A DNA stretch of 64,000 nucleotides from CAZXSK01 sp964642855 (GTDB lineage: Bacteria > Planctomycetota > Phycisphaerae > SM23-33), in NCBI GenBank assembly GCA_964642855.1, contig CAZXSK010000007.1, forward strand, positions 24,922 through 88,921. Direction: 5' to 3'. The notes beneath the pieces are model-generated. The model did not search any database, was not told the DNA's origin, and saw only the letters and a list, made by a program, of their open reading frames with translations. This document shows, piece after piece, positions 7,893 to 16,035 of this stretch (its first letter is position 1; the number at the start of each line of letters is the position of its first letter). The position numbers were made by a program, and so were the translations under genes.

Positions 7893-8708
7893 CTATCGTA
7901 CCGAATCCTGCCCCAATTGCTCAGCCGACTTCGCAGCCATCGGCTGGGCGGCGCGATCTGCCCCCGTCATGCCCTCAGCCTTGTCGGCCTCGATCATCTC
8001 TGCCGGCGGCTCCTCGGGCTGGACCAACTCCTGCAGCGACCCGTTGACCCCCGTGAAGCCCATGAACCCCAGCGCCAGAATACCCGCAACCACCATGGTG
8101 ATCGCTGCTCCCTGGAGGGGCTTGGGTACGTCACAGTGATCGAGTTCCTCGCGGATGCCCGCCATGATGACGATCGCGATGGTAAAGCCCACCCCGCCGA
8201 AGATCGCCAGCGCCAGCGCCCGGCCTAGGTCCCACGCCTGCGAGGGGTCGTCCACGCCGGAGACGTTCTTCATGATCTCCAGGCAGGCGAAGAGGATCGC
8301 GCAGTTGGTGGTGATCAGCGGCAGGAACACTCCGAAGCTCTTGTAGAGCGGAGGGAAGAACTTCCGCAGGTACATCTCCACGAACTGCACGCTCGAGGCG
8401 ATCACGAAGATATAGACGATGTAGCTCAGGATGCTCAGGTCGATCGTCACGCCGGGATCGCCCCCCGAGACCGACCAGACCCACGCCGTCAGTGGCGCGC
8501 CCGAGCGGAGGATGAAGTACGTGAAAATCCAGCTCAGCAGCGCCGCGATGGTAATCACGAACGTCACCGCACAACCCATTCCGAAGGCCATATCCACCCG
8601 ACGGGAAACGCCGATGAACGGACAGATACCCACGAAGTAGTGCAGCACGAAGTTGTTGATCAGGGCGGCGCCGACCGCGATGACCAGGATTTCGCCCAAG
8701 TATTCCAT
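7893..8708 (-). CDS. rnfA: Rnf complex subunit RnfA, with a C-terminal extension
   Basis: A 271-residue membrane protein with the six helices of the RnfA/NqrE family. The conserved iron-binding cysteine regions are VGICPFIGVSRR near the N-terminus and TTNCAILFACLE in mid-protein. The usual C-terminal end, PKPLQGAAITMVVAGILALGFMGF, is followed here by a further 55-60 hydrophilic, acidic residues not seen in typical RnfA of 190-200 residues. There is also extra sequence in the loop around SGAPLTAWVWSVSGGDPGV. RnfA with RnfE forms the central membrane core that carries electrons across. Ribosome site AGGAAGGAAC precedes the ATG. Confidence 0.95.
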   Translation of the reverse strand: MEYLGEILVIAVGAALINNFVLHYFVGICPFIGVSRRVDMAFGMGCAVTFVITIAALLSWIFTYFILRSGAPLTAWVWSVSGGDPGVTIDLSILSYIVYIFVIASSVQFVEMYLRKFFPPLYKSFGVFLPLITTNCAILFACLEIMKNVSGVDDPSQAWDLGRALALAIFGGVGFTIAIVIMAGIREELDHCDVPKPLQGAAITMVVAGILALGFMGFTGVNGSLQELVQPEEPPAEMIEADKAEGMTGADRAAQPMAAKSAEQLGQDSVR

Positions 8709-8732
8709 GCGTGTGTTCCTTCCTCCGAAGTC

Positions 8733-9353
8733 CTATGACTTCTTGCCGGCCACGCTCAGGCCGATCCAATTGGCCAAGCCCAGCAGCAAACCCAGGGTCA
8801 GAAATGCCCCGGGCGGCAGGACCATGATCACCCAATCCGGCCAGGCGGCGGGCAGAATCCGCAGATCCATCAGCTTGCCCGTTCCCAGCAACTCCCGCAC
8901 GATGGCAATGCTCGCCAGCGCCAGCGTGAACCCGATCGACTGACCGACGGCGTCGGCAGCTGCGGCAGGCAGCTTCTGCTTGCTTGCGCAGACTTCGCAA
9001 CGGCAGATGATCACGCAGTTGACAATGATCAGCGGAATGTAGGGACCCAGCTGCTTGCTCATGTCGTACATGAAGGCGGCAAGGAATCGGTCGGCGATGG
9101 TCACGAAGGTCGCGATCGTCAGCGTGAATACCAGGATCCGCAGGTGAGGCTTGAGCAGACCGCGAATCAGGCTCACCAGCACGTTCGCGCAGAACAGCAC
9201 GAACAGCACCGCGCCCGACATCGTCAGAGCGCCCTTGACGCTGTTGGTTACCGCCAACGTCGGGCACATGCCCAACAACTGCCGGTAGACGGGATTCTCG
9301 GGGATAATCCCCTGGATGAACCTCTCGAGGGGTGTCGGTCCGTCACTGGCCAT
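8733..9353 (-). CDS. rnfE: Rnf complex subunit RnfE
   Basis: A 206-residue protein, paralogue of RnfA, with six transmembrane helices. Conserved cysteine motifs are LGMCPTLAVTNS near the N-terminus and VNCVIICRCEVCAS in the middle. Length is normal for the family. Its start overlaps the end of rnfG by 11 bases, and it is followed by rnfA after 24 bases, giving the CDGEAB order known from other Rnf operons. Confidence 0.96.
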   Translation of the reverse strand: MASDGPTPLERFIQGIIPENPVYRQLLGMCPTLAVTNSVKGALTMSGAVLFVLFCANVLVSLIRGLLKPHLRILVFTLTIATFVTIADRFLAAFMYDMSKQLGPYIPLIIVNCVIICRCEVCASKQKLPAAAADAVGQSIGFTLALASIAIVRELLGTGKLMDLRILPAAWPDWVIMVLPPGAFLTLGLLLGLANWIGLSVAGKKS

Positions 9354-10419
9354 TGGTTTCCGCCTCCTTCGCCAATCGGGCGAGTTCGTCCCGCACCGCG
9401 TCCATCGCCTTGTTCACCGTGTCGGTCAACTTGCGGGAGCTGCTCGTCGCTCCGCTTGCGGGAACGATCTCCCCCGTCGATGCGTCGCTTCCGGTCAGTT
9501 CGAGCTGGCCATCCGTCGGCTGACCTGCGAACTGCTGCGTGAAGTCCGGCCTGGCAATCTTCTCGCCGTAACCGGGCGTGTCGCCATGCTGGAGCACCCG
9601 CAGGCCGGTGATCTTCCGGGCCTGGGGGTCCAACCCGACCAGAGCGACCATGGTTTCTTCCCTGCCCTTGGTCGTGACGCGGACAGCCCAGCCGGCGTGA
9701 GCCCAGCCTGCGTCGGATCTGGCAGCGTATGCCTGGTAGACCGTGTAGCCTGCGACTTCGAGCTTGACTGCCCGGCTGTCGCTGGCGCCGGGGACAACGG
9801 CAGCCACGTCGCCATAGGGGCCCGCCTGGTCGCCCTTGGCGGAGGGCTTCAGCGCCGATCGGAACTCCGTCACCGCTTTGTTGACGATACCCGTCACCGC
9901 GACCGAAGAGACCGTCGCACCCGTAATCGCCTGCACTTCGTTCCTGTCGTAGTCCGCCCTGGTCTTGACGACCTCCAGAGGCTCGGCGGCGCTGCGGTCC
10001 ACGAAGTTGTCCAGGAAAAGCGGCGCGTCCTTCGTGCCGCCCGAGAATGTGATCTTGTTTCCCAAGCCGGGCGTTTCCTTCTGGTCGAGTACGTACAGGC
10101 CCGTGATCCGGGAAGCGTCGGCGCTGAGGCCGATCAGCACCTCGATGACATCGGCGAAGCCCATGCCCTTGGCCGGCAGGACCCAGCCGACGTGTCGGCC
10201 AGTTTCATCGATGGCCTTGAGGACCTTCCTGCCGCCGATTTCCTGCTCCTGGGTCTTGTCCTTCACCGCACCTGCGACCAGCTTGGGAACCTGGTTGTAG
10301 GTTTCGTTCCGCTTGTTCTCTTCGATGATCGGGCCCAGACCGATCTGGATTCCCGCCAGCGCGCCGCCAAAGGCGATCGCGAGCATCAGGACCAGCCAGG
10401 CTTGCTTGAGATAGCTCAT
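9343..10419 (-). CDS. rnfG: Rnf complex subunit RnfG with two FMN-binding domains
   Basis: A 358-residue protein starting MSYLKQAWLVLML behind AGGAAGGA; the frame is open upstream, but that part is out-of-frame rnfD sequence. A single N-terminal transmembrane helix (8-28) is followed by two FMN_bind domains. Domain 1 (about 70-190) has QKETPGLG (113-120) and TGAT (166-169) followed by VSS. Domain 2 (about 220-345) has HGDTPGYG (278-285) and SGAT (322-325) followed by SSS. Ordinary RnfG is about 190-220 residues with one domain and one covalent FMN on the motif threonine. Here T169 and T325 are both candidate acceptors for ApbE. The second domain retains the motif and is not visibly decayed. 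Confidence 0.93.
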   Translation of the reverse strand: MSYLKQAWLVLMLAIAFGGALAGIQIGLGPIIEENKRNETYNQVPKLVAGAVKDKTQEQEIGGRKVLKAIDETGRHVGWVLPAKGMGFADVIEVLIGLSADASRITGLYVLDQKETPGLGNKITFSGGTKDAPLFLDNFVDRSAAEPLEVVKTRADYDRNEVQAITGATVSSVAVTGIVNKAVTEFRSALKPSAKGDQAGPYGDVAAVVPGASDSRAVKLEVAGYTVYQAYAARSDAGWAHAGWAVRVTTKGREETMVALVGLDPQARKITGLRVLQHGDTPGYGEKIARPDFTQQFAGQPTDGQLELTGSDASTGEIVPASGATSSSRKLTDTVNKAMDAVRDELARLAKEAETNGQ

Positions 10420-10445
10420 GTGTGGGTTCCTTCCTCGCCGGCCTG

Positions 10446-11453
10446 CTACGCGGCCTTGGGCTGGGGTACGGGCCCACCAAGGGGCCTGGGAATCGTCCAC
10501 CGGTTGATCAGGGGCACGACGGCATTGACCAGAAGCACCGAGAACATCACGCCTTCGGGGTACGCACTCAGCGAGCGAAGCAGCATCACCAGCACGCCGA
10601 ACAGGCCTCCGAAGATGAACTTGCCCTTCGGCGTGAGCGGGCTGGACACCGGGTCGGTGATGATGAAGAACGCTCCCAGCAGCAACGCCCCGCCCAGCAG
10701 GTGGTGCAGCACCGTCCACGAAGCCCCGGGGTTCATCAGGTTGCCGATCCCCGCAATGACCGCGACGGCCAAGATCGCCGAAACCGGGATCTCCCAGGAC
10801 GCCGTCCGGCGAATGCACAGATAGATGCCCCCAAGCAGGCAGGCCAGCGCGCTGGTCTCGCCCAGTGAACCGTTGGTATTGCCCAGCAGCAGTTTCAGCA
10901 GCAGCCCATCTTGCACCACTCCGCCCTTGTAGGCTGCGGTCATGGGCGTAGCCTGACTGATGACATCGCCCGCAGCCGACGCGTCGACATAGGCAGTCGC
11001 GCCGAGCGAAGTGGTAAAGGCGATCATCACGAACGCCCTGCCGACCATCGCGGGGTTGAAAATATTCATGCCCACCCCGCCGAAGATCACCTTCCCAAGC
11101 CCGATGGCGGTGACCCCACCGAGAACGCCCACATACCAGGGCGCGGTTCCGGGCAGGGAGAATGCCAGGATCAGGCCCGTCACGACGGCAGAGAGGTCGC
11201 CCAGCGTCAGGGGTCTGCGCCGCATCTTCGTGAAGACCGCCTCAGCAGCGACGCAACTGATCACACAAATGGCGATCTGCTTGACGGCATAGAGCTTGAA
11301 AACCACCAGCGAAGCGATCAGCACTGGAGCCAGACCGATGATCACGTCCAACATCATCCGCCGGGTCGTCAGCTTGCCGCTGAACAGGTGGGGCCCCGGC
11401 GCAACGTGCGTCACGGGGGCCGTTCCGTTGTCTGCAGTGGGTGTCTCGGTCAT
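10446..11453 (-). CDS. rnfD: Rnf complex subunit RnfD
   Basis: A 335-residue membrane protein of the NqrB/RnfD family with about nine to ten transmembrane helices. The covalent-FMN motif is seen as DVISQATPM with T169 as the acceptor. Conserved glycine-rich segments around FGGVGMNIFNPAMVGRAF and FFIITDPVSSPLTPKGK are typical. It is the second structural gene of the operon, starting 32 bases after rnfC and followed by rnfG 26 bases on. Confidence 0.96.
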   Translation of the reverse strand: MTETPTADNGTAPVTHVAPGPHLFSGKLTTRRMMLDVIIGLAPVLIASLVVFKLYAVKQIAICVISCVAAEAVFTKMRRRPLTLGDLSAVVTGLILAFSLPGTAPWYVGVLGGVTAIGLGKVIFGGVGMNIFNPAMVGRAFVMIAFTTSLGATAYVDASAAGDVISQATPMTAAYKGGVVQDGLLLKLLLGNTNGSLGETSALACLLGGIYLCIRRTASWEIPVSAILAVAVIAGIGNLMNPGASWTVLHHLLGGALLLGAFFIITDPVSSPLTPKGKFIFGGLFGVLVMLLRSLSAYPEGVMFSVLLVNAVVPLINRWTIPRPLGGPVPQPKAA

Positions 11454-11485
11454 CGCGCTACCGCATCACTCCTGTATTGTGGGAT

Positions 11486-12844
11486 TCAGTCGCGAGGCAT
11501 CTGGGCCTTGCCCATCCGCATCAACTGCACCAGAGGGATCGAGGCCGGGCATACGTACGCACAGCAGCCACACTCGCAACAGGCGGACAGGTAATACCTC
11601 CTGGCGAGGTCCCAGTCCTCGTGCTTGGACGCAAGGGCCATCTTCGTGGGAACCAACCCCAGAGGGCAAACATCCACGCACCGGCCACAACGAACGCAGG
11701 TGGTTTCCTTCGCCCGTTTGACATCTTCGTGTGTGAGTACCGTCACGCCGCTGGTTCCCTTGGTGACGGGCGTAGACAGATCCCCGAGCGTGAAGCCCAT
11801 CATCGGGCCTCCCGCAATCACCCGGGCTGCGTCGGCGGTCAACCCTCCGCATGCGTCGATCAACTCGCCGTAGCTGACGCCGATCGGGGCGAGCAGGTTC
11901 TTCGGCTGGGTGATCCCCGCACCGGTTACGCTGACCACGCGATGGGTCAGAGGCTTGCTCCGAAGGACCGCCCGTGCAATCGCCGCGACGGTGGCGACAT
12001 TACAGACCACCACGCCCACGTCCAGCGGCAGGCCGCCGGTGGGGACCTCACGTCCCAGAACCGCCTTGACAGTCTGCCTCTCGCCGCCCATGGGGTACTT
12101 GGTCTTCACGGAGACGACTTCGATGCCGGCCCCGCCGGCCGCTTTGGCCATCGCATCGACTGCGTCGGGCTTGTTGTTCTCGATGGCGACGTAGATCTTC
12201 TTCGCGCCGCAGGCATGGGCGGCGAGCATCGCCCCGGCTACGATGGGCTCGGGGAACTCCACCATCAGCCGGTGATCAGCCGTCAGATACGGCTCGCACT
12301 CGCATCCGTTGATCAGCAGCGCGTCGACAGGCTTCTCCGGATTCTGGGTGAGTTTGACGTGCGTTGGGAAGGCAGCTCCGCCCTGGCCGACGATGCCTGC
12401 ATCCCAGACCGCGGTGACGATGTCCTTGGGATCCTTCGAATCGATGCCCTCGGTCGGCCAGTCCCCGCCGTACACATCAGCGAGAAGTGCCTCGCCGGCA
12501 AGCTGCTCGCCGTCCGCCTTGATGGGAATCGTCTGCACATGCCTGCCGTTGGGAAGCGTCGCAACGCTGCCCATCTGACATGCGCCAGCTACGGAGGCAT
12601 GGACCGGAGACGAAACAAACCCACCCGCCTTGCCGATGGTCTCGCCAAGCTGGACTTCCTGCTTGGGCTTGACAAGCGACTCGCAAGGCCCGCCGATGTG
12701 CTGAAGCAATGGCACGGCGACCTGGGCCGGCGGGTCCAGCACCTCGATGGCCTGCCTTTCGGCAAAGTGCTTGCCCTCCGGAGGGTGCACACCCCGCGCG
12801 AAAGATCCTGATCCAGGAATCGACGCTGCATCGGCCGTTGTCAT
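11486..12844 (-). CDS. rnfC: Rnf complex subunit RnfC
   Basis: A 452-residue soluble subunit that carries the NADH/FMN site and two 4Fe-4S clusters. The order seen is an N-terminal RnfC barrel-sandwich domain (FARGVHPPEGKHFAE...), the Nqo1-like FMN/NADH domain with WDAGIVGQGGAAFPTHVKL at about 150-170, an SLBB-like part, and ferredoxin motifs CVRCGRCVDVCP (383-394) and CCECGCCAYVCP (422-433). RnfC is where NAD+ is reduced. Its ATG overlaps the stop of the upstream RseC-like gene as ATGA, which indicates translational coupling. Confidence 0.96.
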   Translation of the reverse strand: MTTADAASIPGSGSFARGVHPPEGKHFAERQAIEVLDPPAQVAVPLLQHIGGPCESLVKPKQEVQLGETIGKAGGFVSSPVHASVAGACQMGSVATLPNGRHVQTIPIKADGEQLAGEALLADVYGGDWPTEGIDSKDPKDIVTAVWDAGIVGQGGAAFPTHVKLTQNPEKPVDALLINGCECEPYLTADHRLMVEFPEPIVAGAMLAAHACGAKKIYVAIENNKPDAVDAMAKAAGGAGIEVVSVKTKYPMGGERQTVKAVLGREVPTGGLPLDVGVVVCNVATVAAIARAVLRSKPLTHRVVSVTGAGITQPKNLLAPIGVSYGELIDACGGLTADAARVIAGGPMMGFTLGDLSTPVTKGTSGVTVLTHEDVKRAKETTCVRCGRCVDVCPLGLVPTKMALASKHEDWDLARRYYLSACCECGCCAYVCPASIPLVQLMRMGKAQMPRD

Positions 12845-13164
12845 GGCTGCTTGTTCTCCTGTTGACTGTCTGTCGAACCCCGACGGCTCAGAACGCGGCA
12901 GGCGGTCGCAGCAATCACCACGCCAAGGACCAGCCCGCCCGTAGCGGCCAGAAGCTGTGCCGTTCGATCATTCCCGACGGCATAGGCGGCCAGCATCGCG
13001 AGCACCAACGGAAGCAGAAACATTCCAGCGGCGGCGATGGCAAGTCTTCCGCCCTTGGGCCCCGAGTCGACGCACTTCTGCGCCTCCTCCAGACCTCCGC
13101 TGCAGTGCGGACACCCCGCGGGGCAGGAATACTCGCGGTCGGCTTGCCGTTCCGATGTCGCCAT
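12841..13164 (-). CDS. Small Cys-rich two-helix membrane protein, RseC-like, first gene of the rnf operon
   Basis: A 107-residue protein, start chosen at MATSERQADREYSC; the frame is open upstream, but that region overlaps the promoter and lies in the ispD intergenic space. The N-terminal part has CPAGCPHC with a further Cys eleven residues on. Two transmembrane helices follow (about 37-57 and 65-85) and then a short basic tail. This fits RseC/MucC-family proteins, which have an N-terminal Cys cluster and two helices and are often encoded with Rnf genes, where they take part in electron transfer to partners such as SoxR. The match is by architecture, not by strong motif, so the name is tentative. 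ATGA overlap with rnfC is clear. Confidence 0.6.
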   Translation of the reverse strand: MATSERQADREYSCPAGCPHCSGGLEEAQKCVDSGPKGGRLAIAAAGMFLLPLVLAMLAAYAVGNDRTAQLLAATGGLVLGVVIAATACRVLSRRGSTDSQQENKQP

Positions 13165-13199
13165 GGGTGCTTCGGTCCTCGGGGTACGCGGAAATCCAA

Positions 13200-13228
13200 A
13201 TAGTAGCAGAGCGGCCGGGGCGATGCAA
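13200..13228 (-). promoter_or_regulatory. Promoter of the rnf operon
   Basis: On the minus strand TTGCAT, exactly 17 bases, then TACTAT. The predicted start of transcription is near 13193, about 30 bases before the ATG of the RseC-like gene. A CRP-like palindrome lies upstream. Confidence 0.55.
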
Positions 13229-13245
13229 CGCAACCTTCCACAGGC

Positions 13246-13261
13246 TGTGAAATGTTTCACG
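13246..13261. promoter_or_regulatory. CRP/FNR-like palindromic site between rnf and ispD
   Basis: The sequence contains the perfect 14-base palindrome GTGAAATGTTTCAC and reads TGTGA-N6-TCAC, nine of ten positions of the classical CRP half-site pair. Its centre is about 60 bases upstream of the predicted rnf transcription start, the class I activator position. It is about 70 bases upstream of the ispD -35. The regulator itself is not in this window. Confidence 0.45.
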
Positions 13262-13321
13262 AACTCGCCCCGCCCCGGGCCGACCTCCATCTCTCGTGAA
13301 GGCGCTGCACCGGCGGTTTCA

Positions 13322-13350
13322 TTGAACCCAAGCCTGGCGAAGGGTACAGT
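13322..13350 (+). promoter_or_regulatory. Promoter of ispD
   Basis: TTGAAC, 17 bases, TACAGT. The predicted transcription start lies at the AAGGAG ribosome site (13357-13362), so the leader is very short. Confidence 0.5.
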
Positions 13351-13369
13351 AGCTCCAAGGAGATTCGCT

Positions 13370-14098
13370 ATGGCAAAGGTGTCGGTCATCGTGCCGGCTG
13401 CAGGGTCGGGAAGCCGTTTCGGCGACAAGCAGAACAAGATCTTCCAGCGGATCAAGGATCAGCCGCTTTTCATTCGAACGCTCGAGGCGTTCGTCTCCCG
13501 CCAGGATGTGCACGAAACCTTCCTGGTCGTGTCCGAAGCCGACATGCAGCCGATGCGGGATCGCTTTGGCGGCCACCTGGGGTTCATGGGCGTCAGACTG
13601 GTTCCCGGGGGAGAAACCCGCGCCCATTCCGTGAAGAACGCCCTGGAAGAGACTGCCGAGGATGCGGACCTGGTATGCGTGCACGATGCAGCCCGACCTT
13701 GCGTGTCACCGATCTGGATCGATGCGGTTTTCGAGGAGGCCGCCAGGACCCGGGCTGCCATCCTCGCGTATCCGGTTCACGGAACGCTGAAGAAGGTCTC
13801 GTCCGCCCGGGTAATCGACGAAACCGTCCCACGAGAAGAGCTATGGCAGGCCCAGACGCCACAGGTGTTCGCACGCGACCTGCTGATCGAAGCCTACGGG
13901 CAGCCGCTGGAGGGGGTCACCGACGATGCGGGACTGGTCGAGAAACTCGGACACCCTGTCTCGGTAGTCCCCGGCGACCCGAGGAATATCAAAATCACCA
14001 CGCCTAACGACCTCGCCCTGGCCGCAGCCGTGATCCATACGCTCCCGAAACCCGAACCCAAGCGAGGGTTTAACCCACTGGAAGATCCCAAGTGGTAA
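13370..14098 (+). CDS. ispD: 2-C-methyl-D-erythritol 4-phosphate cytidylyltransferase IspD
   Basis: A 242-residue enzyme of the MEP isoprenoid pathway that joins CTP and MEP. The nucleotide-binding loop is VIVPAAGSGSRFG (6-18) with the following lysine-containing KQNKIF; the second signature is VHDAARPCVSP. The tail LALAAAVIH is typical. The start was set at the ATG with AAGGAG seven bases upstream, although the frame is open further. The length matches the family. The next gene starts 47 bases on. Confidence 0.94.
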   Translation: MAKVSVIVPAAGSGSRFGDKQNKIFQRIKDQPLFIRTLEAFVSRQDVHETFLVVSEADMQPMRDRFGGHLGFMGVRLVPGGETRAHSVKNALEETAEDADLVCVHDAARPCVSPIWIDAVFEEAARTRAAILAYPVHGTLKKVSSARVIDETVPREELWQAQTPQVFARDLLIEAYGQPLEGVTDDAGLVEKLGHPVSVVPGDPRNIKITTPNDLALAAAVIHTLPKPEPKRGFNPLEDPKW

Positions 14099-14145
14099 AA
14101 TTCCAGCTACGCCGGGCAGGGGAACGAACAGGAAAGGATCCCTCC

Positions 14146-16011
14146 ATGCAGATAGCCTACGCCCTGATCGCCCCAGCCTTGGCGTTTGTTCTGTTGATGG
14201 CAACAGGCTGCGGAACAACCTATCACGTCGCTCCCCATGGCAGCGATGACAACCCGGGCAGCGCAAGCCAGCCATTCCGCTCGCTGGCGATCGCAGCGAA
14301 CCGAATGCAGCCGGGCGATACGTGCGTGATCCACGAAGGGACGTACCGTCAGGTTCTCAGGCCCGCACGCAGCGGCCAGCCGGACAACCCCATCACGTTC
14401 CGTAGCAGGCCCGGGGAGAAGGTCGTCATCACGGGGACCGAAACTGTGACGGGCTGGACGCACGTCAAAGATGGGATGTACCGCGCCCGGATCGACCGGA
14501 AACGCATTGCAGGCCCGATCGAGCAGGTCTTCGTCGACGGCCAGGCGTTGATCCCAGCCCGCATGCCCAACGCCCCCCTCGACCGCTTCAAGCCGAACTA
14601 CCTCAAGGCCACCACCGACGGAAACAGCATATTCTGCGACAGACTCAACCAGCCCGAGGGGTTCTGGAAGGGAGCCACAGTCTGGACGCTGGACATGAAG
14701 CGCATGTGGGTAGCCCAGACCTACACCATTGACGACTCCAAGCCCGGCGTTCTTTTGTTCGAGGGCAAGCGTCGCGGATGGTGGCGGGAAGGTGGAGGGA
14801 AGATCATCCTGTCGGGCAAGCTGGAACTCCTGGATTCCCCGGGCGAATGGCACGCGGAGGGAGACGAACTCTACCTCATTGCCCCCGGGGACATCGACCT
14901 GACCCGCGCGACCGTGGAAGTGACCGACCGACGATGGGCGATCGACCTTCGCGGGCGAAGCCACATCGAGGTCCGCGGCGTGCACGTCTTTGCCTCCTCG
15001 GTGAACTTCCACGAAGCCTCCCACTGCCTGCTGAGCGATTCACACCTGCGCTGGGTCAGTTTCGAGCAGACCATGAAGGGCGGATTCAACCGTGACCACG
15101 GCGTGATGGGCAAGGAGGGGCTGGGAATCGTCCTGGGCGGCGAGCACAACACCATCCGAGGCTGCACCGTGGCGTACGGAACGGGCGACGGCGTGAGCAT
15201 CTACGGCCGGTACAACACGCTGGAGAACTGTGTGGTACACGATTTCGACTACTCCGCCTCCGACTGCGCCCCGGTGAACGTGACCGGCCAGGGCCATGTC
15301 ATCCGGCGTTGCACGCTCTACAACGGCGGGCGAAGCATCCTGGTCCATCGACATCTGGAAAAAGGCCTCATCGAGCGGAACCACATGTACAACGCCGGCC
15401 TGCTGACCCGGGACCTCGGGATGACCTACACCTACCAGACCGACGGCAACGGCACCGAGATCGCCTACAACGTGATCCACCACAACTTCGCACCCGGATG
15501 GGGGTGCGTGGGTATTTACCTCGACGACCAGACGAAGCGCCACGTTGTGCACCACAACGTGGTCTACGAGGTGTCCGAAGCCCTGGCGATGAACCCGCCG
15601 GACAGCATGAGCAATCGCATCTACCACAACACGCTTGCGGGCAACCGTGCCAGCATCAGCTTCTCGACTCACAGACCCCAGGACATGACGGGCACGATCG
15701 TGCGGAACAACATCGCCACACAGAAGCTGCAGAACTGCGAGAAGTTCGGGGCGACGGTCGACCATAATCTCAGGCAGGATACCGACCCCATGTTTGTGGA
15801 CGCTGGCTCGGGCAACTTCCAATTGCGCAAGGGCTCCCCGGCCATCGATGCAGGCGTCGTGATCGCACCCTACAACGATTTCCTCGATGCCGAGCGGCGG
15901 CAAGACTCGCCCGAATATGTCGGCCAGCCCCCGGACCTCGGCGCCTATGAGTACGGCCTGAAGCCCTGGAGAGCCGGCGCGGACCCGGAACTGGAGAAAC
16001 TCGCGGACTGA
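14146..16011 (+). CDS. Lipoprotein with right-handed parallel beta-helix (polysaccharide-lyase-like)
   Basis: A 621-residue protein whose N-terminus is a lipoprotein signal, with lipobox LMATGC (the Cys is about residue 24). GGAAAGGA upstream supports this start. The mature protein opens with YHVAPHGSDDNPGSASQPF, the DUF1565-like start of many secreted beta-helix proteins. Then come coils with repeated asparagine- and histidine-rich turns (NTIRGCTVAYGTGDGVSIYGRYNTLENC region) and HHNxVYxV patterns. Such folds are found in pectate lyases, chondroitinase B and alginate lyases. No catalytic set could be fixed by eye, so substrate is unknown. Its neighbour is a convergent GH43 gene 24 bases away, consistent with polysaccharide use. 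Confidence 0.8.
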   Translation: MQIAYALIAPALAFVLLMATGCGTTYHVAPHGSDDNPGSASQPFRSLAIAANRMQPGDTCVIHEGTYRQVLRPARSGQPDNPITFRSRPGEKVVITGTETVTGWTHVKDGMYRARIDRKRIAGPIEQVFVDGQALIPARMPNAPLDRFKPNYLKATTDGNSIFCDRLNQPEGFWKGATVWTLDMKRMWVAQTYTIDDSKPGVLLFEGKRRGWWREGGGKIILSGKLELLDSPGEWHAEGDELYLIAPGDIDLTRATVEVTDRRWAIDLRGRSHIEVRGVHVFASSVNFHEASHCLLSDSHLRWVSFEQTMKGGFNRDHGVMGKEGLGIVLGGEHNTIRGCTVAYGTGDGVSIYGRYNTLENCVVHDFDYSASDCAPVNVTGQGHVIRRCTLYNGGRSILVHRHLEKGLIERNHMYNAGLLTRDLGMTYTYQTDGNGTEIAYNVIHHNFAPGWGCVGIYLDDQTKRHVVHHNVVYEVSEALAMNPPDSMSNRIYHNTLAGNRASISFSTHRPQDMTGTIVRNNIATQKLQNCEKFGATVDHNLRQDTDPMFVDAGSGNFQLRKGSPAIDAGVVIAPYNDFLDAERRQDSPEYVGQPPDLGAYEYGLKPWRAGADPELEKLAD

Positions 16012-16035
16012 CCGGACTTGGGGCTTCGGACTATC

